DNA of 64,000 nucleotides, from positions 1-64,000 of the forward strand of contig NZ_JARSBP010000007.1 of NCBI RefSeq assembly GCF_029623955.1, read 5' to 3'. The first letter of the stretch is position 1; every line of letters starts with the position of its first letter. This document shows, in pieces, positions 9,390-18,347 of this stretch. The notes below the pieces were generated by a model. The model was not told where the DNA came from and did no database searches. It saw nothing but the letters and a program-made list of their open reading frames with translations. The position numbers were made by a program, and so were the translations under genes. This DNA comes from Mycobacterium sp. 236(2023) (GTDB lineage Bacteria; Actinomycetota; Actinomycetes; Mycobacteriales; Mycobacteriaceae).

Positions 9390-10685
9390 TCAGGAGTTGC
9401 CCCGCGTGGCCTCGCTCAACACGTTGGAGGAACGCCCTCCGGCCTCGTGTTTGGAGAGCGCCTGTATGGAGACGTCATGTCCTTCAGCAGCTTTGCGCAG
9501 CGCGCCAACAGTGGCTTGCTCTTTGGTGATGTGAGTGAAGGGGTCCCAGTGGTACCACCGCATGGCGTTCTCGTATGTCATCTTGTTGATTTCGACATCA
9601 GGCACGTGGTGCTGCTTGAGTACCTCGTCGAGTTGCTCGGGCGCGTTCGGCCACATCGAGTCACTGTGCGGGTAGTCGGCCTCCCAGCAGATGTTGTCAA
9701 TGCCCACGTCGTTCCGAAGCTGCACCCCTACATGATCAGAAATGAAGCAGGTCAAGAAGTGCTCGCGGAAGATCTCGCTGGGCAGCTTCCCCTTGAAGTC
9801 CTGCCCTGTCCAACCGGAATGCATCTCGAAGGTGCGATCCGCGCGCTCTAGGAAGTAGGGAATCCAACCGGTGCCGCCCTCTGACAACGCAATCTTCAGA
9901 TCTGGGTACTCCTTGATGGGTCGGGACCACAGGAGGTCCGCAGCGGCTTGCACGATATTCATCGGCTGGAGCGTAATCATCACGTCCATCGGTGCGTCGT
10001 CGGCAGTGATGGCCAGTCGTCCCGATGATCCGATGTGTACGTTGACTACAGTGTCGGTGTCGACCGCGGCATCCCACATCGGCTTCCAGTAGTCGAAATC
10101 GTGGAAGCTCGGATAGCCAAGAGCTGCAGGGTTTTCCGTGAAGGTCAATGAGTGCACGCCGCGCGCGGCGTTGCGCCGGATCTCCTTGGCGCATGCCACC
10201 GGGTCCCAGATGACCGGCAGCGTCATCGGGATAAATCGTGCCGGATAGGCCCCGCACCACTCCTCCACATGCCAATCGTTGTAGGCCTGCACCAGAGCCA
10301 GCGAAAATTCGTGATCCTCGGTCGCGAACAGCCGTCCTGCAAAGCCGGGGAACGACGGGAAACACATCGAACCCAGGATCCCGCCGGCGTTCATGTCCTT
10401 GACTCGCTCGTCGACCTGCCAACACCCCGGCCGGATCTCATCGAGTCCTTGAGGTTCGAGGCCGTATTCCTCCTTCGGACGACCAGCCACGGCATTTAGC
10501 GCCACATTCGGGATCACGACATCGCGGAACTGCCAAGTATCCGAACCGTCCTCGTTGTGCACCAGCCGTGGTGCCTCATCAAGGTACTTCTTTGCCAGGT
10601 GATTCTTGAACATGTCCGGCGGCTCGACGATGTGGTCGTCGACGCTGACGAGGACCATGTCGTCCTTATTCATGACGTGCCCCAT
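9390..10685 (-). CDS. Amidohydrolase-2 family metal-dependent hydrolase or decarboxylase
   Basis: A 431-residue TIM-barrel protein of the Amidohydrolase-2 family, whose members include ring-cleaving hydrolases and non-oxidative decarboxylases. The N-terminal metal motif reads VDDHIVEP, a histidine appears in VNVHIGSSG, and the late aspartate is in WEADYPHSDS. Two starts are possible: ATG 10685, or ATG 10673, which has GGGG upstream at a better distance. An operator-like site at 10711-10725 precedes it, and it probably heads the transcript that runs on into the P450 and SDR. It is the longest of three related amidohydrolases in the island. Substrate not predictable. Confidence 0.85.
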   Translation of the reverse strand: MGHVMNKDDMVLVSVDDHIVEPPDMFKNHLAKKYLDEAPRLVHNEDGSDTWQFRDVVIPNVALNAVAGRPKEEYGLEPQGLDEIRPGCWQVDERVKDMNAGGILGSMCFPSFPGFAGRLFATEDHEFSLALVQAYNDWHVEEWCGAYPARFIPMTLPVIWDPVACAKEIRRNAARGVHSLTFTENPAALGYPSFHDFDYWKPMWDAAVDTDTVVNVHIGSSGRLAITADDAPMDVMITLQPMNIVQAAADLLWSRPIKEYPDLKIALSEGGTGWIPYFLERADRTFEMHSGWTGQDFKGKLPSEIFREHFLTCFISDHVGVQLRNDVGIDNICWEADYPHSDSMWPNAPEQLDEVLKQHHVPDVEINKMTYENAMRWYHWDPFTHITKEQATVGALRKAAEGHDVSIQALSKHEAGGRSSNVLSEATRGNS

Positions 10686-10710
10686 TCCGATCTTCGAAGT
10701 CTGCAGTTAT

Positions 10711-10725
10711 TTATCTAGAGGTTTT
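10711..10725. promoter_or_regulatory. TCTAGA-type site before the amidohydrolase-P450-SDR unit
   Basis: TTATCTAGAGGTTTT shares the ATCTAGAGGT core with sites at 28004 and 43209. It lies about 30 bases before the amidohydrolase start, in an AT-rich patch, where an operator overlapping a promoter would be expected. Confidence 0.55.
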
Positions 10726-10819
10726 GTCTACTGTTGAGGTTACCGTACAGCACCCGGCGAGCGTGAGGCTTCTACAGCATCCGCATTGCGCCGCACTACC
10801 GCTCCGTGCCGTAGCGCGG

Positions 10820-11881
10820 TCAGTCAGGCGACGGATCCCCCCACTTGTCGCGCACCGCACTCCAAGGATCCGCGCACCGCAGCCCCTTGCCGTAGTACGC
10901 CGACATTCGTGTGAGAACCAGCCGTGACGCCGGGGCGACGACGCGCAGAAGCACCCGCTTCCACCCGGAGTTGGAAGCGATCTCCGCCATCATGGCGGGC
11001 CAGGAGTTTCGTTGGAAACCGAGCGCTTCCTGAGCCGGGGTGGTGTCCATCCAGTCGGTGGTGAACCAGGCCGAATCGTCGTCAGGATCACCCGCTAAAC
11101 CGACGGGCACGCCGTTCACGAGGCCCATTGCCGCGGCCATCGCCGAACCGACATCGCCCTGCAATAGCCTGTTGGTTTCGTCGGGGCCGCCGATGAGCAA
11201 GGTCTGGCCACCGACGTCGGCGGTACAGGCGGACACGAATGCTCTGGCCACGTCGCGGACGTCGACCGTCTGCACCCTTCCGTCCTCCGGCAGTAGCCGT
11301 TCGAGGTACATATTGTCCAAGTTCGACTGCGCCCCCGGATCGGTTGACACAACCCCGCCGAGCCGCAGAATCACCCACTCAAGTAGCGCATTACGCACCA
11401 GCGTCTCCGCCTCGACCTTGTGTCCGCCGTAGAGGTCTGTCGGGTTTACAGGCGTAGTCGTGGTGAGCACCTCAGCAGTGCGGTGCGGATTGCGTGCGCC
11501 GTAGACCGCGACACTAGACGCCATGATGAAACGTGGTGGCTCGGGGAGCTTTTCGGCGACTCGCAGCAATGTCGCCACGCCGCCGACGTTCACGTTGCGG
11601 GCGACATCGCGGCGGGCGTAGATCAGCGGCGGGATGACGGCGGCGAGGTGGATAACCGCGCGCGGCGCCACCTGCCGTAGCAGAGTTTCGACAGCGACCG
11701 GATCGACCAGGTTCGCGAATCGCACATCGACGATCTCACTGAAGGACGCCGCGACCTTCCGCGTTGCCGGCGTTTGCAGGTCGGTTGCCACCACGTGTCT
11801 GTTCTGCTCGGCGAGCATTCTGACGGTGGCGGCACCGACAAGTCCACAAGCGCCCGTTACCAAGACGGAGTCAGTTGGCAT
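10820..11881 (-). CDS. NAD-dependent epimerase/dehydratase family protein (extended SDR)
   Basis: A 353-residue extended short-chain dehydrogenase. The Rossmann motif VTGACGLVGAA is at residues about 8-18, HLAAV follows, and the catalytic dyad is in DLYGGHKVEAE (Tyr-x-x-x-Lys). It should bind NAD(P) and oxidise, reduce or epimerise a hydroxylated substrate; 3-beta-hydroxysteroid dehydrogenase-type enzymes share this layout, but I cannot place it closer. It follows the mycofactocin-type SDR by 63 bases on the same strand, so one transcript from the site at 12897 is likely. Confidence 0.82.
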   Translation of the reverse strand: MPTDSVLVTGACGLVGAATVRMLAEQNRHVVATDLQTPATRKVAASFSEIVDVRFANLVDPVAVETLLRQVAPRAVIHLAAVIPPLIYARRDVARNVNVGGVATLLRVAEKLPEPPRFIMASSVAVYGARNPHRTAEVLTTTTPVNPTDLYGGHKVEAETLVRNALLEWVILRLGGVVSTDPGAQSNLDNMYLERLLPEDGRVQTVDVRDVARAFVSACTADVGGQTLLIGGPDETNRLLQGDVGSAMAAAMGLVNGVPVGLAGDPDDDSAWFTTDWMDTTPAQEALGFQRNSWPAMMAEIASNSGWKRVLLRVVAPASRLVLTRMSAYYGKGLRCADPWSAVRDKWGDPSPD

Positions 11882-11944
11882 CAGCGGTTCATCCCTCCAA
11901 AACTCCGAGTTACCAAAGGCATAAAGACAAGAGCCCGGGATCGA

Positions 11945-12823
11945 TCAAGCCGCAGGTCCGTTCGGGAACTTGATCATCGCCCCTGCGTCGACCCGAATCT
12001 GCTGGCCGGTGACATACCGCGATTCATCGCTGGCGAGATATACGCCGAGGTGTGCAATGTCCTCGGGCTCAACATATGGGATTGGCATCGCCTGGAAGTA
12101 ACTGAACGCCGGCTCGGCGTCCTCACGCGCGATCGGTTTCCTGGCCTTCCTCAGGTCCGGTCGGAACACCGCATAGATGCCGTCGTTGTGCAGCAGATGA
12201 ATGTTGACGTTCGTGGGGTGAATGGCATTAACCCGAATCATCCGTGACGAGAGGTGCAGTGCCATCTGCTCCACATAGCTGATCAGGGTGCTCTTGGCCC
12301 ACGCGTACCCCGCACCGCCGGGTCCCATAAGCGGGTCCGTGGTCGTGCCGGGCATCATGCCCGCAGTCGAGCCCGTCACGATGACCGACCCGCCATCAGC
12401 GATATGGGGTAGCGATACTGCGACAGTGTTCAGGACCCCTACCAGGTCGACATCTGTGGCATCGACGAAGTCCGACGCCTGGGGATTGCCCATCGCCATG
12501 GGCAGGATCCCTGCATTGGCGACAACCACGTCAAGGTGCCCTAGCTCCGCTACGCCGGCGTCGAGGGCCTCTCGTAATTCTGGCCTTTCACGGACATCCG
12601 CTTTGTGCGTTATGCACCGACGTCCGTATTTCTCGACCAGTCGGCATGTCTCTTCGAGGTCATCGCTGGTCGCCAACGGATACTTATTCGACTCGATCTG
12701 GTCACAGATGTCGACAGCAATGATGTCGGCACCCTCGCGCGCCATCTCGACAGCGTGCGCGCGTCCCTGACCACGCGCCGCGCCGGTAACAAATACAACC
12801 TTGCCGTTGAGACGACTTCCCAT
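11945..12823 (-). CDS. Mycofactocin-coupled short-chain dehydrogenase
   Basis: A 292-residue SDR with the nucleotide motif VTGAARGQGR, the extended insertion after IAVDIC that marks mycofactocin-coupled SDRs, NAGI, and the active site YAWAK with serine in TGSTAGM. These enzymes hold NAD tightly and pass electrons to the peptide cofactor mycofactocin, so they oxidise alcohols without free NAD turnover. I took ATG 12823, where the family homology begins; the frame stays open upstream but that part has no family likeness and crosses an operator-like site. No mycofactocin synthesis gene is in the window, so the cofactor would come from elsewhere in the genome. Confidence 0.88.
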   Translation of the reverse strand: MGSRLNGKVVFVTGAARGQGRAHAVEMAREGADIIAVDICDQIESNKYPLATSDDLEETCRLVEKYGRRCITHKADVRERPELREALDAGVAELGHLDVVVANAGILPMAMGNPQASDFVDATDVDLVGVLNTVAVSLPHIADGGSVIVTGSTAGMMPGTTTDPLMGPGGAGYAWAKSTLISYVEQMALHLSSRMIRVNAIHPTNVNIHLLHNDGIYAVFRPDLRKARKPIAREDAEPAFSYFQAMPIPYVEPEDIAHLGVYLASDESRYVTGQQIRVDAGAMIKFPNGPAA

Positions 12824-12896
12824 GGCTCCTCGAAGCTTTCGCAGCTGACACGGACTCGGCGACTGGGTGTATCCCATCGCGCGGACAGCGTCATTT

Positions 12897-12914
12897 AAAT
12901 CTCTATAGGTATCA
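12897..12914. promoter_or_regulatory. CTATAG-type site before the mycofactocin-type SDR
   Basis: AAATCTCTATAGGTATCA is a variant of the recurring island motif, about 80 bases upstream of the SDR start and just past the end of the TetR gene. It is in the only AT-rich patch of this gap. Confidence 0.5.
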
Positions 12915-12935
12915 GTTGTAAAGCGGCTGCGGGCG

Positions 12936-13619
12936 TCAGATGGCGTCCGCATCGATCAAGGACGCCACATGTTCGAGAATGCAATCCAGTCCGAATTCAA
13001 AAGCACGTTCGTTAACCCCTCCGACGATCAGCGATGCGACGCGTCGATCAGCCGACTCCCAATCGGCGTCGGATCCTTCAGACTCCCGAAGACCGGGATA
13101 CCTAGAATTGACGTGCTTTAGCCGTTCGACAGCGACCCATCCAAAAACGTGCCGCTCCAGGGCGGCAACTACCTCCGCAGAGCCGGAACAAGTCAGACCG
13201 GCATTCTCCAGCGCGCTACTCGTGGCCTCCAACTCGCGCTTCCAACGAGGGCACGTCACCCAATCTGGACCGCCGCGCGCGCCGACGACCTCGACCAGAG
13301 CGGAGTTCAATTGCAGCCTAAGCCGCATCTGATATGCACTGTCGCGCAGGCCTTCTCGCCAGTTCGCGATATCGAAAGCGAGGCTGGGCACGGGGAAGTC
13401 ACGACACGCGTGCTCGGCGACAGCTCGCCTAAGGCCGCCTAGACTGAGAAACTCCCGACCGATCTCAGTTGTACTGATACCAAGACGATGAGAGAGCTCG
13501 GTCACGTTGAACTCGACGGACCCGACCTCGTTGGCGAGATCCAGAGCCGCGTCGAGAACCGTTTCTCTCTCCATCTTTCTCCGGCCGCTCGCCGTCCGAC
13601 GAGGCTCTCGCGTCTCCAT
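12936..13619 (-). CDS. TetR-like transcriptional regulator
   Basis: A 227-residue protein with a TetR-type DNA-binding N-terminus: ETVLDAALDLANEVG, then a helix-turn-helix covering NVTELSHRLGISTTEIGREF at residues about 38-57. The C-terminal ligand domain is not recognisable to a subgroup. It is transcribed away from the DapB-like gene at 13799, and the 179-base gap contains a palindromic site at 13674-13690, so self-regulation and control of the neighbour are likely. It is one of two regulators in the island; which of them reads the shared motif is open. Confidence 0.82.
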   Translation of the reverse strand: METREPRRTASGRRKMERETVLDAALDLANEVGSVEFNVTELSHRLGISTTEIGREFLSLGGLRRAVAEHACRDFPVPSLAFDIANWREGLRDSAYQMRLRLQLNSALVEVVGARGGPDWVTCPRWKRELEATSSALENAGLTCSGSAEVVAALERHVFGWVAVERLKHVNSRYPGLRESEGSDADWESADRRVASLIVGGVNERAFEFGLDCILEHVASLIDADAI

Positions 13620-13673
13620 ATACCCGCCTCAGGTTTCGATAGTGCCCACTACAACCATCGGATCATAACTCGT

Positions 13674-13690
13674 AAATCTATAGATCTTTT
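13674..13690. promoter_or_regulatory. Palindromic site in the TetR / DapB-like divergent promoter
   Basis: AAATCTATAGATCTTTT has a fully symmetric core, ATCTATAGAT, and flanking A/T runs. It lies between two divergent genes, 55 bases from the TetR start and about 110 from the other gene. Confidence 0.55.
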
Positions 13691-13798
13691 ACAATAGCGT
13701 GGCATACGAGCTTGCCAGCCAGGCACACGGGTCCGACCCGCGCTTCTCCCGGATGGGCATGCCAAGGCGAGGTGAGTGATAAAGATCGGAGCTGCGCA

Positions 13799-14881
13799 AT
13801 GCATCGCGTTGTTCACGCGGGAACAGGTCTGACCGGACGGGAAGCGCTGCGGGCAATCATCGAGGACCCCGCCCTCGAACTGGTCGGGGTCCATGTGTCT
13901 ACTCCAGCCAAGGTGGGCGTCGACGCCGGTGACTTATGTGGCATGCCGGTCACAGGTGTGATGGCTACCGATAAGTGGGACGAGATTCTCGCGCTCGCGC
14001 CTGCGTGCGTCTGCTACTGCGCCACCGCGGTGCGGCGCGAACCCGACGCAGTGGGTGACTTTGTGCGACTTTTAGAAGCCGGTATTAATGTCGTTGCTAT
14101 TTCGGTGATTCCGATGGTGTATCCACCGACCGCGCCGCCCGGTTGGTTTGCCGCCCTCCAAGAAGCGACGCAGCGAGGCCGATCCACCTTTTACGCGACC
14201 GGCAGTGAACCTGGAGTGCTCAGCCTCAACGTTCCTACCGCGCTGTTGGCCTGCGCCGGGCGCGTCGACTCCTACCGAATGGACGAGTACGCCCTGGGTT
14301 TGGACGAGTCCTACCCGATTTGGGATGTGCTGCACGAATCCATGGGGTTCGGTAAGCCCGACGGTCACGTACCCACTCGAATTGCTTCAGGCAAGGTCAG
14401 CGCAGACTGGGAGACAGTGGTTCGCTACATCGCCGATATGTTGGGGCTGACACTCGACCGGGTCGAAGTCGACTGGGAAACCGAACTGGCGCCCGACGAT
14501 CTGCCGACGGCGGTGGGTGTCATCGCACGCGGCACAATCTGTGCGCATCGCTGGCAACTTGCGGGAATGGTCGATGATCGACCCGTTGTGGCGGTGCAGT
14601 ACTTCGCCACCGTGTCGACCACGCCGTGGCCCGAACGGTGGCCTCGGCCAGAGGGGGCCACGACACACGCCGCCCTTGTCTATCGTGTCCACGGCAGACC
14701 GCAGATGTCGATGCAGCTGACATTGGATCCTCACCTACCCGATGACGGAGCCAACCCGGGCATCGTCGCGACAGCAATGGCTGCGGTCAACGCGATGCCC
14801 GCGGTGATCCACGCACCCTTCGGCGTTGCGGCACAACCGCTATCGGGCCCGACCCTCGCTCCGAGATTCAACGCCTCCTGA
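13799..14881 (+). CDS. DapB-like NAD(P)-dependent oxidoreductase, copy 1
   Basis: A 360-residue protein of the dihydrodipicolinate-reductase-like group that also includes 2,4-diaminopentanoate dehydrogenase. The N-terminal nucleotide-binding segment is HAGTGLTGREALRAI, followed by GVDAGDLCGMPVTGV, both shared in position with the paralogues at 24741 and 26907. ATG 13799 has GGAG eight bases upstream; an earlier in-frame ATG lacks this and family likeness. The reaction is unknown; these proteins recur in actinobacterial catabolic clusters for steroid- or terpene-like compounds, as I recall. Its 3' end overlaps the end of the convergent P450 gene by 14 bases. Confidence 0.82.
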   Translation: MHRVVHAGTGLTGREALRAIIEDPALELVGVHVSTPAKVGVDAGDLCGMPVTGVMATDKWDEILALAPACVCYCATAVRREPDAVGDFVRLLEAGINVVAISVIPMVYPPTAPPGWFAALQEATQRGRSTFYATGSEPGVLSLNVPTALLACAGRVDSYRMDEYALGLDESYPIWDVLHESMGFGKPDGHVPTRIASGKVSADWETVVRYIADMLGLTLDRVEVDWETELAPDDLPTAVGVIARGTICAHRWQLAGMVDDRPVVAVQYFATVSTTPWPERWPRPEGATTHAALVYRVHGRPQMSMQLTLDPHLPDDGANPGIVATAMAAVNAMPAVIHAPFGVAAQPLSGPTLAPRFNAS

Positions 14882-16112
14882 TCGCGTACTTCACGGGCAA
14901 GTGCTTGAGCCCGCCCACGAAGGTCGAGGCGATATGCTCGGGCGGACCTGCAAGTTCGATCGAGTCCAGCCGCGGCACCAGTTCATTGAAAAAGCTGCGG
15001 ACTTCCATGCGGGCCAGGGCGGCACCCAGACAGAAATGGACCCCGTACCCGAACGCCACATGCTTATTCGAAGTACGCGCAACATCGAACCGGAACGGGT
15101 CATCGAAGACTTCCTCGTCCCGATTTCCCGAGGGATAGGACAGAAGCACCGACTCACCCTCGCGGATCCGGACCCCCCGGATATCATTGTCGCGCTGCGC
15201 AGTTCGCATGAATGCTCGCACGGGGGTGACCCACCGGATCATCTCCTCGGCGGCGGTTGTCATCATGTCGGGTGACGCCCGTAGACGCGCCAATTCGACG
15301 GGGTGGTCGATCAGCGCCCGGAGCCCACCGGAGATCGTCCCGGTCGTGGTGTCGTGGCCGGCGGTCGCGATGATGACGTAGTAAGACACAATTTCGATGT
15401 CGGAGAGGGGTTCACCGCCAATCTGAGCATTAGCGATAGCCGAAGCGAGATCCTCGGTCGGATTCTCCCGCCGCGACGCCGTCAGCGCTGTAAAGTAGCC
15501 GAACATCTCGAGCAGGGCGGCCGTGTCATCATCGGCATCCTTGCGCTGCATCTCTACGTCATCGTTGCCCAGGAGCTCCTGAGTCAAGCGCAGCATCATC
15601 GGAAAGTCCTGCTCCGGCACTCCGAGCAACGACATGATCACATAGAGCGGAAACTTGACCGAAACCTCCTGCACGAAGTCACATTCGGGACCGACTTCAG
15701 CCATGTGATCGACATAGATCTTCGCCAGTTCGTCGACACGATGCTGCAACGCGCGCATTGCCTTGGGGCGAAACCAATTTGCGCCGACAGCTCGAAGATC
15801 ACGATGCTGCGGACCGTCCAAGTGGATGAGCGTGCTGATCCCGACGCCTGCGTGCAGGGCGTCCTGCTCAGCCTTGAGGAGAACAGGACGCGGCGCGTTC
15901 GTGAACACCTCGTCCGCTCGTTCGATCGCCATGATGTCAGCGTGCTTGGTGATCGCCCAGAACGGGTTGTAGCCGGGCGCCTCCACCCAGGACACGGGTG
16001 CGTTGGCGCGAAGATGGGTCAGCGCATCGTGAATTCTGGCGTCATCGGTGTTAGCGGCGGGATCGGTGAGAAGCAGGGCCGCCTCGCGCACGAGGGGTGA
16101 GTTCATAGCCAT
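14868..16112 (-). CDS. Cytochrome P450
   Basis: A 414-residue P450. The I-helix has AGHDTT at residues 251-256, ExxR is E290-R293, and the heme loop FGYGVHFCLGAALARME puts the thiolate at Cys361. It is the last gene of an eight-gene transcript that starts near 24067, and its start codon is three bases beyond the stop of the Rieske oxygenase. Two oxygenases back to back suggest successive oxidation of the same carbon skeleton. Redox partners are not encoded nearby. Substrate unknown. Confidence 0.95.
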   Translation of the reverse strand: MAMNSPLVREAALLLTDPAANTDDARIHDALTHLRANAPVSWVEAPGYNPFWAITKHADIMAIERADEVFTNAPRPVLLKAEQDALHAGVGISTLIHLDGPQHRDLRAVGANWFRPKAMRALQHRVDELAKIYVDHMAEVGPECDFVQEVSVKFPLYVIMSLLGVPEQDFPMMLRLTQELLGNDDVEMQRKDADDDTAALLEMFGYFTALTASRRENPTEDLASAIANAQIGGEPLSDIEIVSYYVIIATAGHDTTTGTISGGLRALIDHPVELARLRASPDMMTTAAEEMIRWVTPVRAFMRTAQRDNDIRGVRIREGESVLLSYPSGNRDEEVFDDPFRFDVARTSNKHVAFGYGVHFCLGAALARMEVRSFFNELVPRLDSIELAGPPEHIASTFVGGLKHLPVKYAIRRR

Positions 16113-16115
16113 ACC

Positions 16116-17129
16116 TCAGACAGATACTGTGCTCGGTGTGGCGGCATCCTCGTAGAACTGGGTTGCCCATTTGCGCATCGCCATGTACGGCTTGGCGTCG
16201 ATCTTGGCCAGAGCTGGGCGCTCGATGTACTTCTGATACCGCCAGATGTCGCAGTCTTCCCACACCGTCTTGAGGAACTGACGTTCCACCTGAGCACGCA
16301 CGTGATCCGGTGGTAAGTCTGAGGTGTCACCATCGATCTTCGGCCACCAGATCGAATAGAACATGTCAGACACTTCATCGTCGACCGGAGTGCAGGCGAA
16401 TATCAAGCGATGATTACTTGATCCTTCGAAAGCACTCATCGCGAATCCGAGACCCGAAAAGTGGGAGTGGATGCGCAAAGCCATCTTGTCCGGGTCGTCG
16501 CTGCGGGCGTCGGGCCATCCGGTCAGGAATCGCCACTCTTCGTCGACGTGCTCCCAGTGCAGACAGACTGGAGTCACCGTAGCTCCGTGCACGTAGCGGA
16601 AATGCGAACTGTCAGGACCATTTTCGGCGACGATCTGGGGATGCACCGGGATGGCGTCCGCTCGGCTGGAGAACTCCGGATACGGGCGGTAATAGCGCGC
16701 CGGGTCGGTCTCGAACTGAGGGAACTTGTGAAAGATATCCGGCAGTTCCCATCGAGGCGGCTCGCCTTTCGGGTGGTACCACATGAAGATGCAGCCGTAC
16801 TGTTCCTTGACCGGGTAGGAGCGCAGCTTCAGACCGCGATTGGGACGATCCGGTTGGTACGGGATGTAGGTGTTATCTCCCTGCGGACCCCATCGCCAGC
16901 CGTGAAAAGGACACTCGATGCAATCCCCAACCACGGAACCGCCGTGCCCGATATGCGCACCCAGATGCTTGCAGTGCGCCTCCAGCACGTGCAGTTGCCC
17001 GGAGTCGTCACGGTAGGCAGCGAGGTCCTCCCCGAAATACTTCAATGCCTTCACGGCACCGACTTCGTACTCCGCCGACCATCCGATCATGAACCATCCG
17101 GTGACCTTCCACGTGAATGGCACCTTCAT
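16116..17129 (-). CDS. Rieske non-heme iron oxygenase, KshA-like
   Basis: A 337-residue terminal oxygenase. The Rieske cluster ligands are C53, H55, C73 and H76, with the typical 17-residue spacer between the two pairs. Mononuclear iron ligands H176 and H181 are seen in ENGPDSSHFRYVHG, with D173 as the bridging acid. Length and layout resemble 3-ketosteroid 9-alpha-hydroxylase oxygenase and related actinobacterial enzymes that hydroxylate polycyclic substrates. The matching reductase is not in the window. A strong AGGAGG ribosome site sits before ATG 17129, nine bases after the acyl-CoA dehydrogenase stop. Confidence 0.92.
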   Translation of the reverse strand: MKVPFTWKVTGWFMIGWSAEYEVGAVKALKYFGEDLAAYRDDSGQLHVLEAHCKHLGAHIGHGGSVVGDCIECPFHGWRWGPQGDNTYIPYQPDRPNRGLKLRSYPVKEQYGCIFMWYHPKGEPPRWELPDIFHKFPQFETDPARYYRPYPEFSSRADAIPVHPQIVAENGPDSSHFRYVHGATVTPVCLHWEHVDEEWRFLTGWPDARSDDPDKMALRIHSHFSGLGFAMSAFEGSSNHRLIFACTPVDDEVSDMFYSIWWPKIDGDTSDLPPDHVRAQVERQFLKTVWEDCDIWRYQKYIERPALAKIDAKPYMAMRKWATQFYEDAATPSTVSV

Positions 17130-17138
17130 GCAGTCCTC

Positions 17139-18347
17139 CTAAACCTTCGAAAACTGTTGTGTGGCCTCGGCTGGCGAATAATTCGGCCGCCCGAGGCCGA
17201 GCACGTGCTGCGCGATCATGTTGCGGAAGACTTCCAACGTTCCGCCGTAAATACCCGCGAGCGGTCCGAAGCGGTAGATGTAGCCAGCGAGCCCTTCGTC
17301 TGCGGCGCCCGGCACACCGTGTGACAGTGACGATTCCGTGCCCAAAAGGTCCATGAGGTCTGGTGCGCAATCCCGCATCGCCTGCGCGACAGCGACCCTG
17401 CCGAATATGGTCGGCGTGGATATGGCCGCTTCGAAGCGCGCACTGGACTTGCCCAGCCGGTAGGCGACGGTATCGTCCTCGATCAACGCTTGCCCGCCGT
17501 CGGACGAGGCAGCCACATGGGCGGCCACATCAAGCGCGTGCCCGAGGAAGCCGGCCTGGTGGTCCATGATGGACACGTCGGAGAGCCCATCTGGTGCCGC
17601 AGCGACGTCTCCGTGTTCGGTGCTGAGCGGTTCACGCAATACCGTCCAGCCTGTGTTCACGTCGCCCAGTCGGTAGGTGTCGTCGATCCTGACGTCGCTG
17701 TAATAGACGATGTTGGTCCGATCGCCGTCGACGGTGCGGATACCTTGGATCTCGACGCCAGGAGCGTCCAAGGGCACGAGAAACATCGTCAGGCTCTGGT
17801 GTTTTCGCGCGCTCGGATCGGTGTTGGTGATCAAGAATGTGTACTGGCAGTTGTGCGCGCCGGTGGTGAACATCTTTGAGCCGTTGATGACCCACTGTTC
17901 TCCATCGCGTACAGCTTTGGTTTTGCAGGTGGCGATGTCGGACCCACCCTCCGGTTCGGTATACCCCAGGCACATACGCACGCTGCCATCGAAGACTCCG
18001 GCGAGCACCCGGTCCCGGATTTCGGGCGACCCGTAAGACTGCACCGACCGTGCGACGATCGCCGTGGTCCCCCACGTGATCCACGGAACCTCGAAGCGGC
18101 GCTTCTCCAATTCCCAGATCCGTCTCTGCGTTCGGGTGAATCCCCCGTCCGTCTCCGGCCGCCATTCGCGCTCGAGATAGCCCGCCGCTCCCATCGCCAG
18201 GTGAACGCGCTCGTTGAAGTTGTCGCCGGTTTCGCGATCCTGTTGTCGCACTTCATCGGTGACATGAGTAGCGAGGAAGTCACGGACTTCATCGATAAAC
18301 GCTTGATCGTCATCAGACAGTTGCACACGGGAGAAGTCCATCGTCAA
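17139..18347 (-). CDS. Acyl-CoA dehydrogenase, larger subunit of a heteromeric pair
   Basis: A 402-residue FAD-dependent acyl-CoA dehydrogenase introducing a 2,3-double bond into an acyl-CoA. YTEPEGGSD is the FAD/substrate loop, and the C-terminal YGGTLEVFRNMIAQ is the usual helix near the active site. The gene overlaps the smaller, divergent partner upstream by four bases (ATGA), the arrangement seen for the alpha2-beta2 FadE pairs of steroid side-chain breakdown in Mycobacterium. I infer a heterotetramer acting on a bulky substrate rather than on plain fatty acids. Its own substrate cannot be named. Confidence 0.9.
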   Translation of the reverse strand: MTMDFSRVQLSDDDQAFIDEVRDFLATHVTDEVRQQDRETGDNFNERVHLAMGAAGYLEREWRPETDGGFTRTQRRIWELEKRRFEVPWITWGTTAIVARSVQSYGSPEIRDRVLAGVFDGSVRMCLGYTEPEGGSDIATCKTKAVRDGEQWVINGSKMFTTGAHNCQYTFLITNTDPSARKHQSLTMFLVPLDAPGVEIQGIRTVDGDRTNIVYYSDVRIDDTYRLGDVNTGWTVLREPLSTEHGDVAAAPDGLSDVSIMDHQAGFLGHALDVAAHVAASSDGGQALIEDDTVAYRLGKSSARFEAAISTPTIFGRVAVAQAMRDCAPDLMDLLGTESSLSHGVPGAADEGLAGYIYRFGPLAGIYGGTLEVFRNMIAQHVLGLGRPNYSPAEATQQFSKV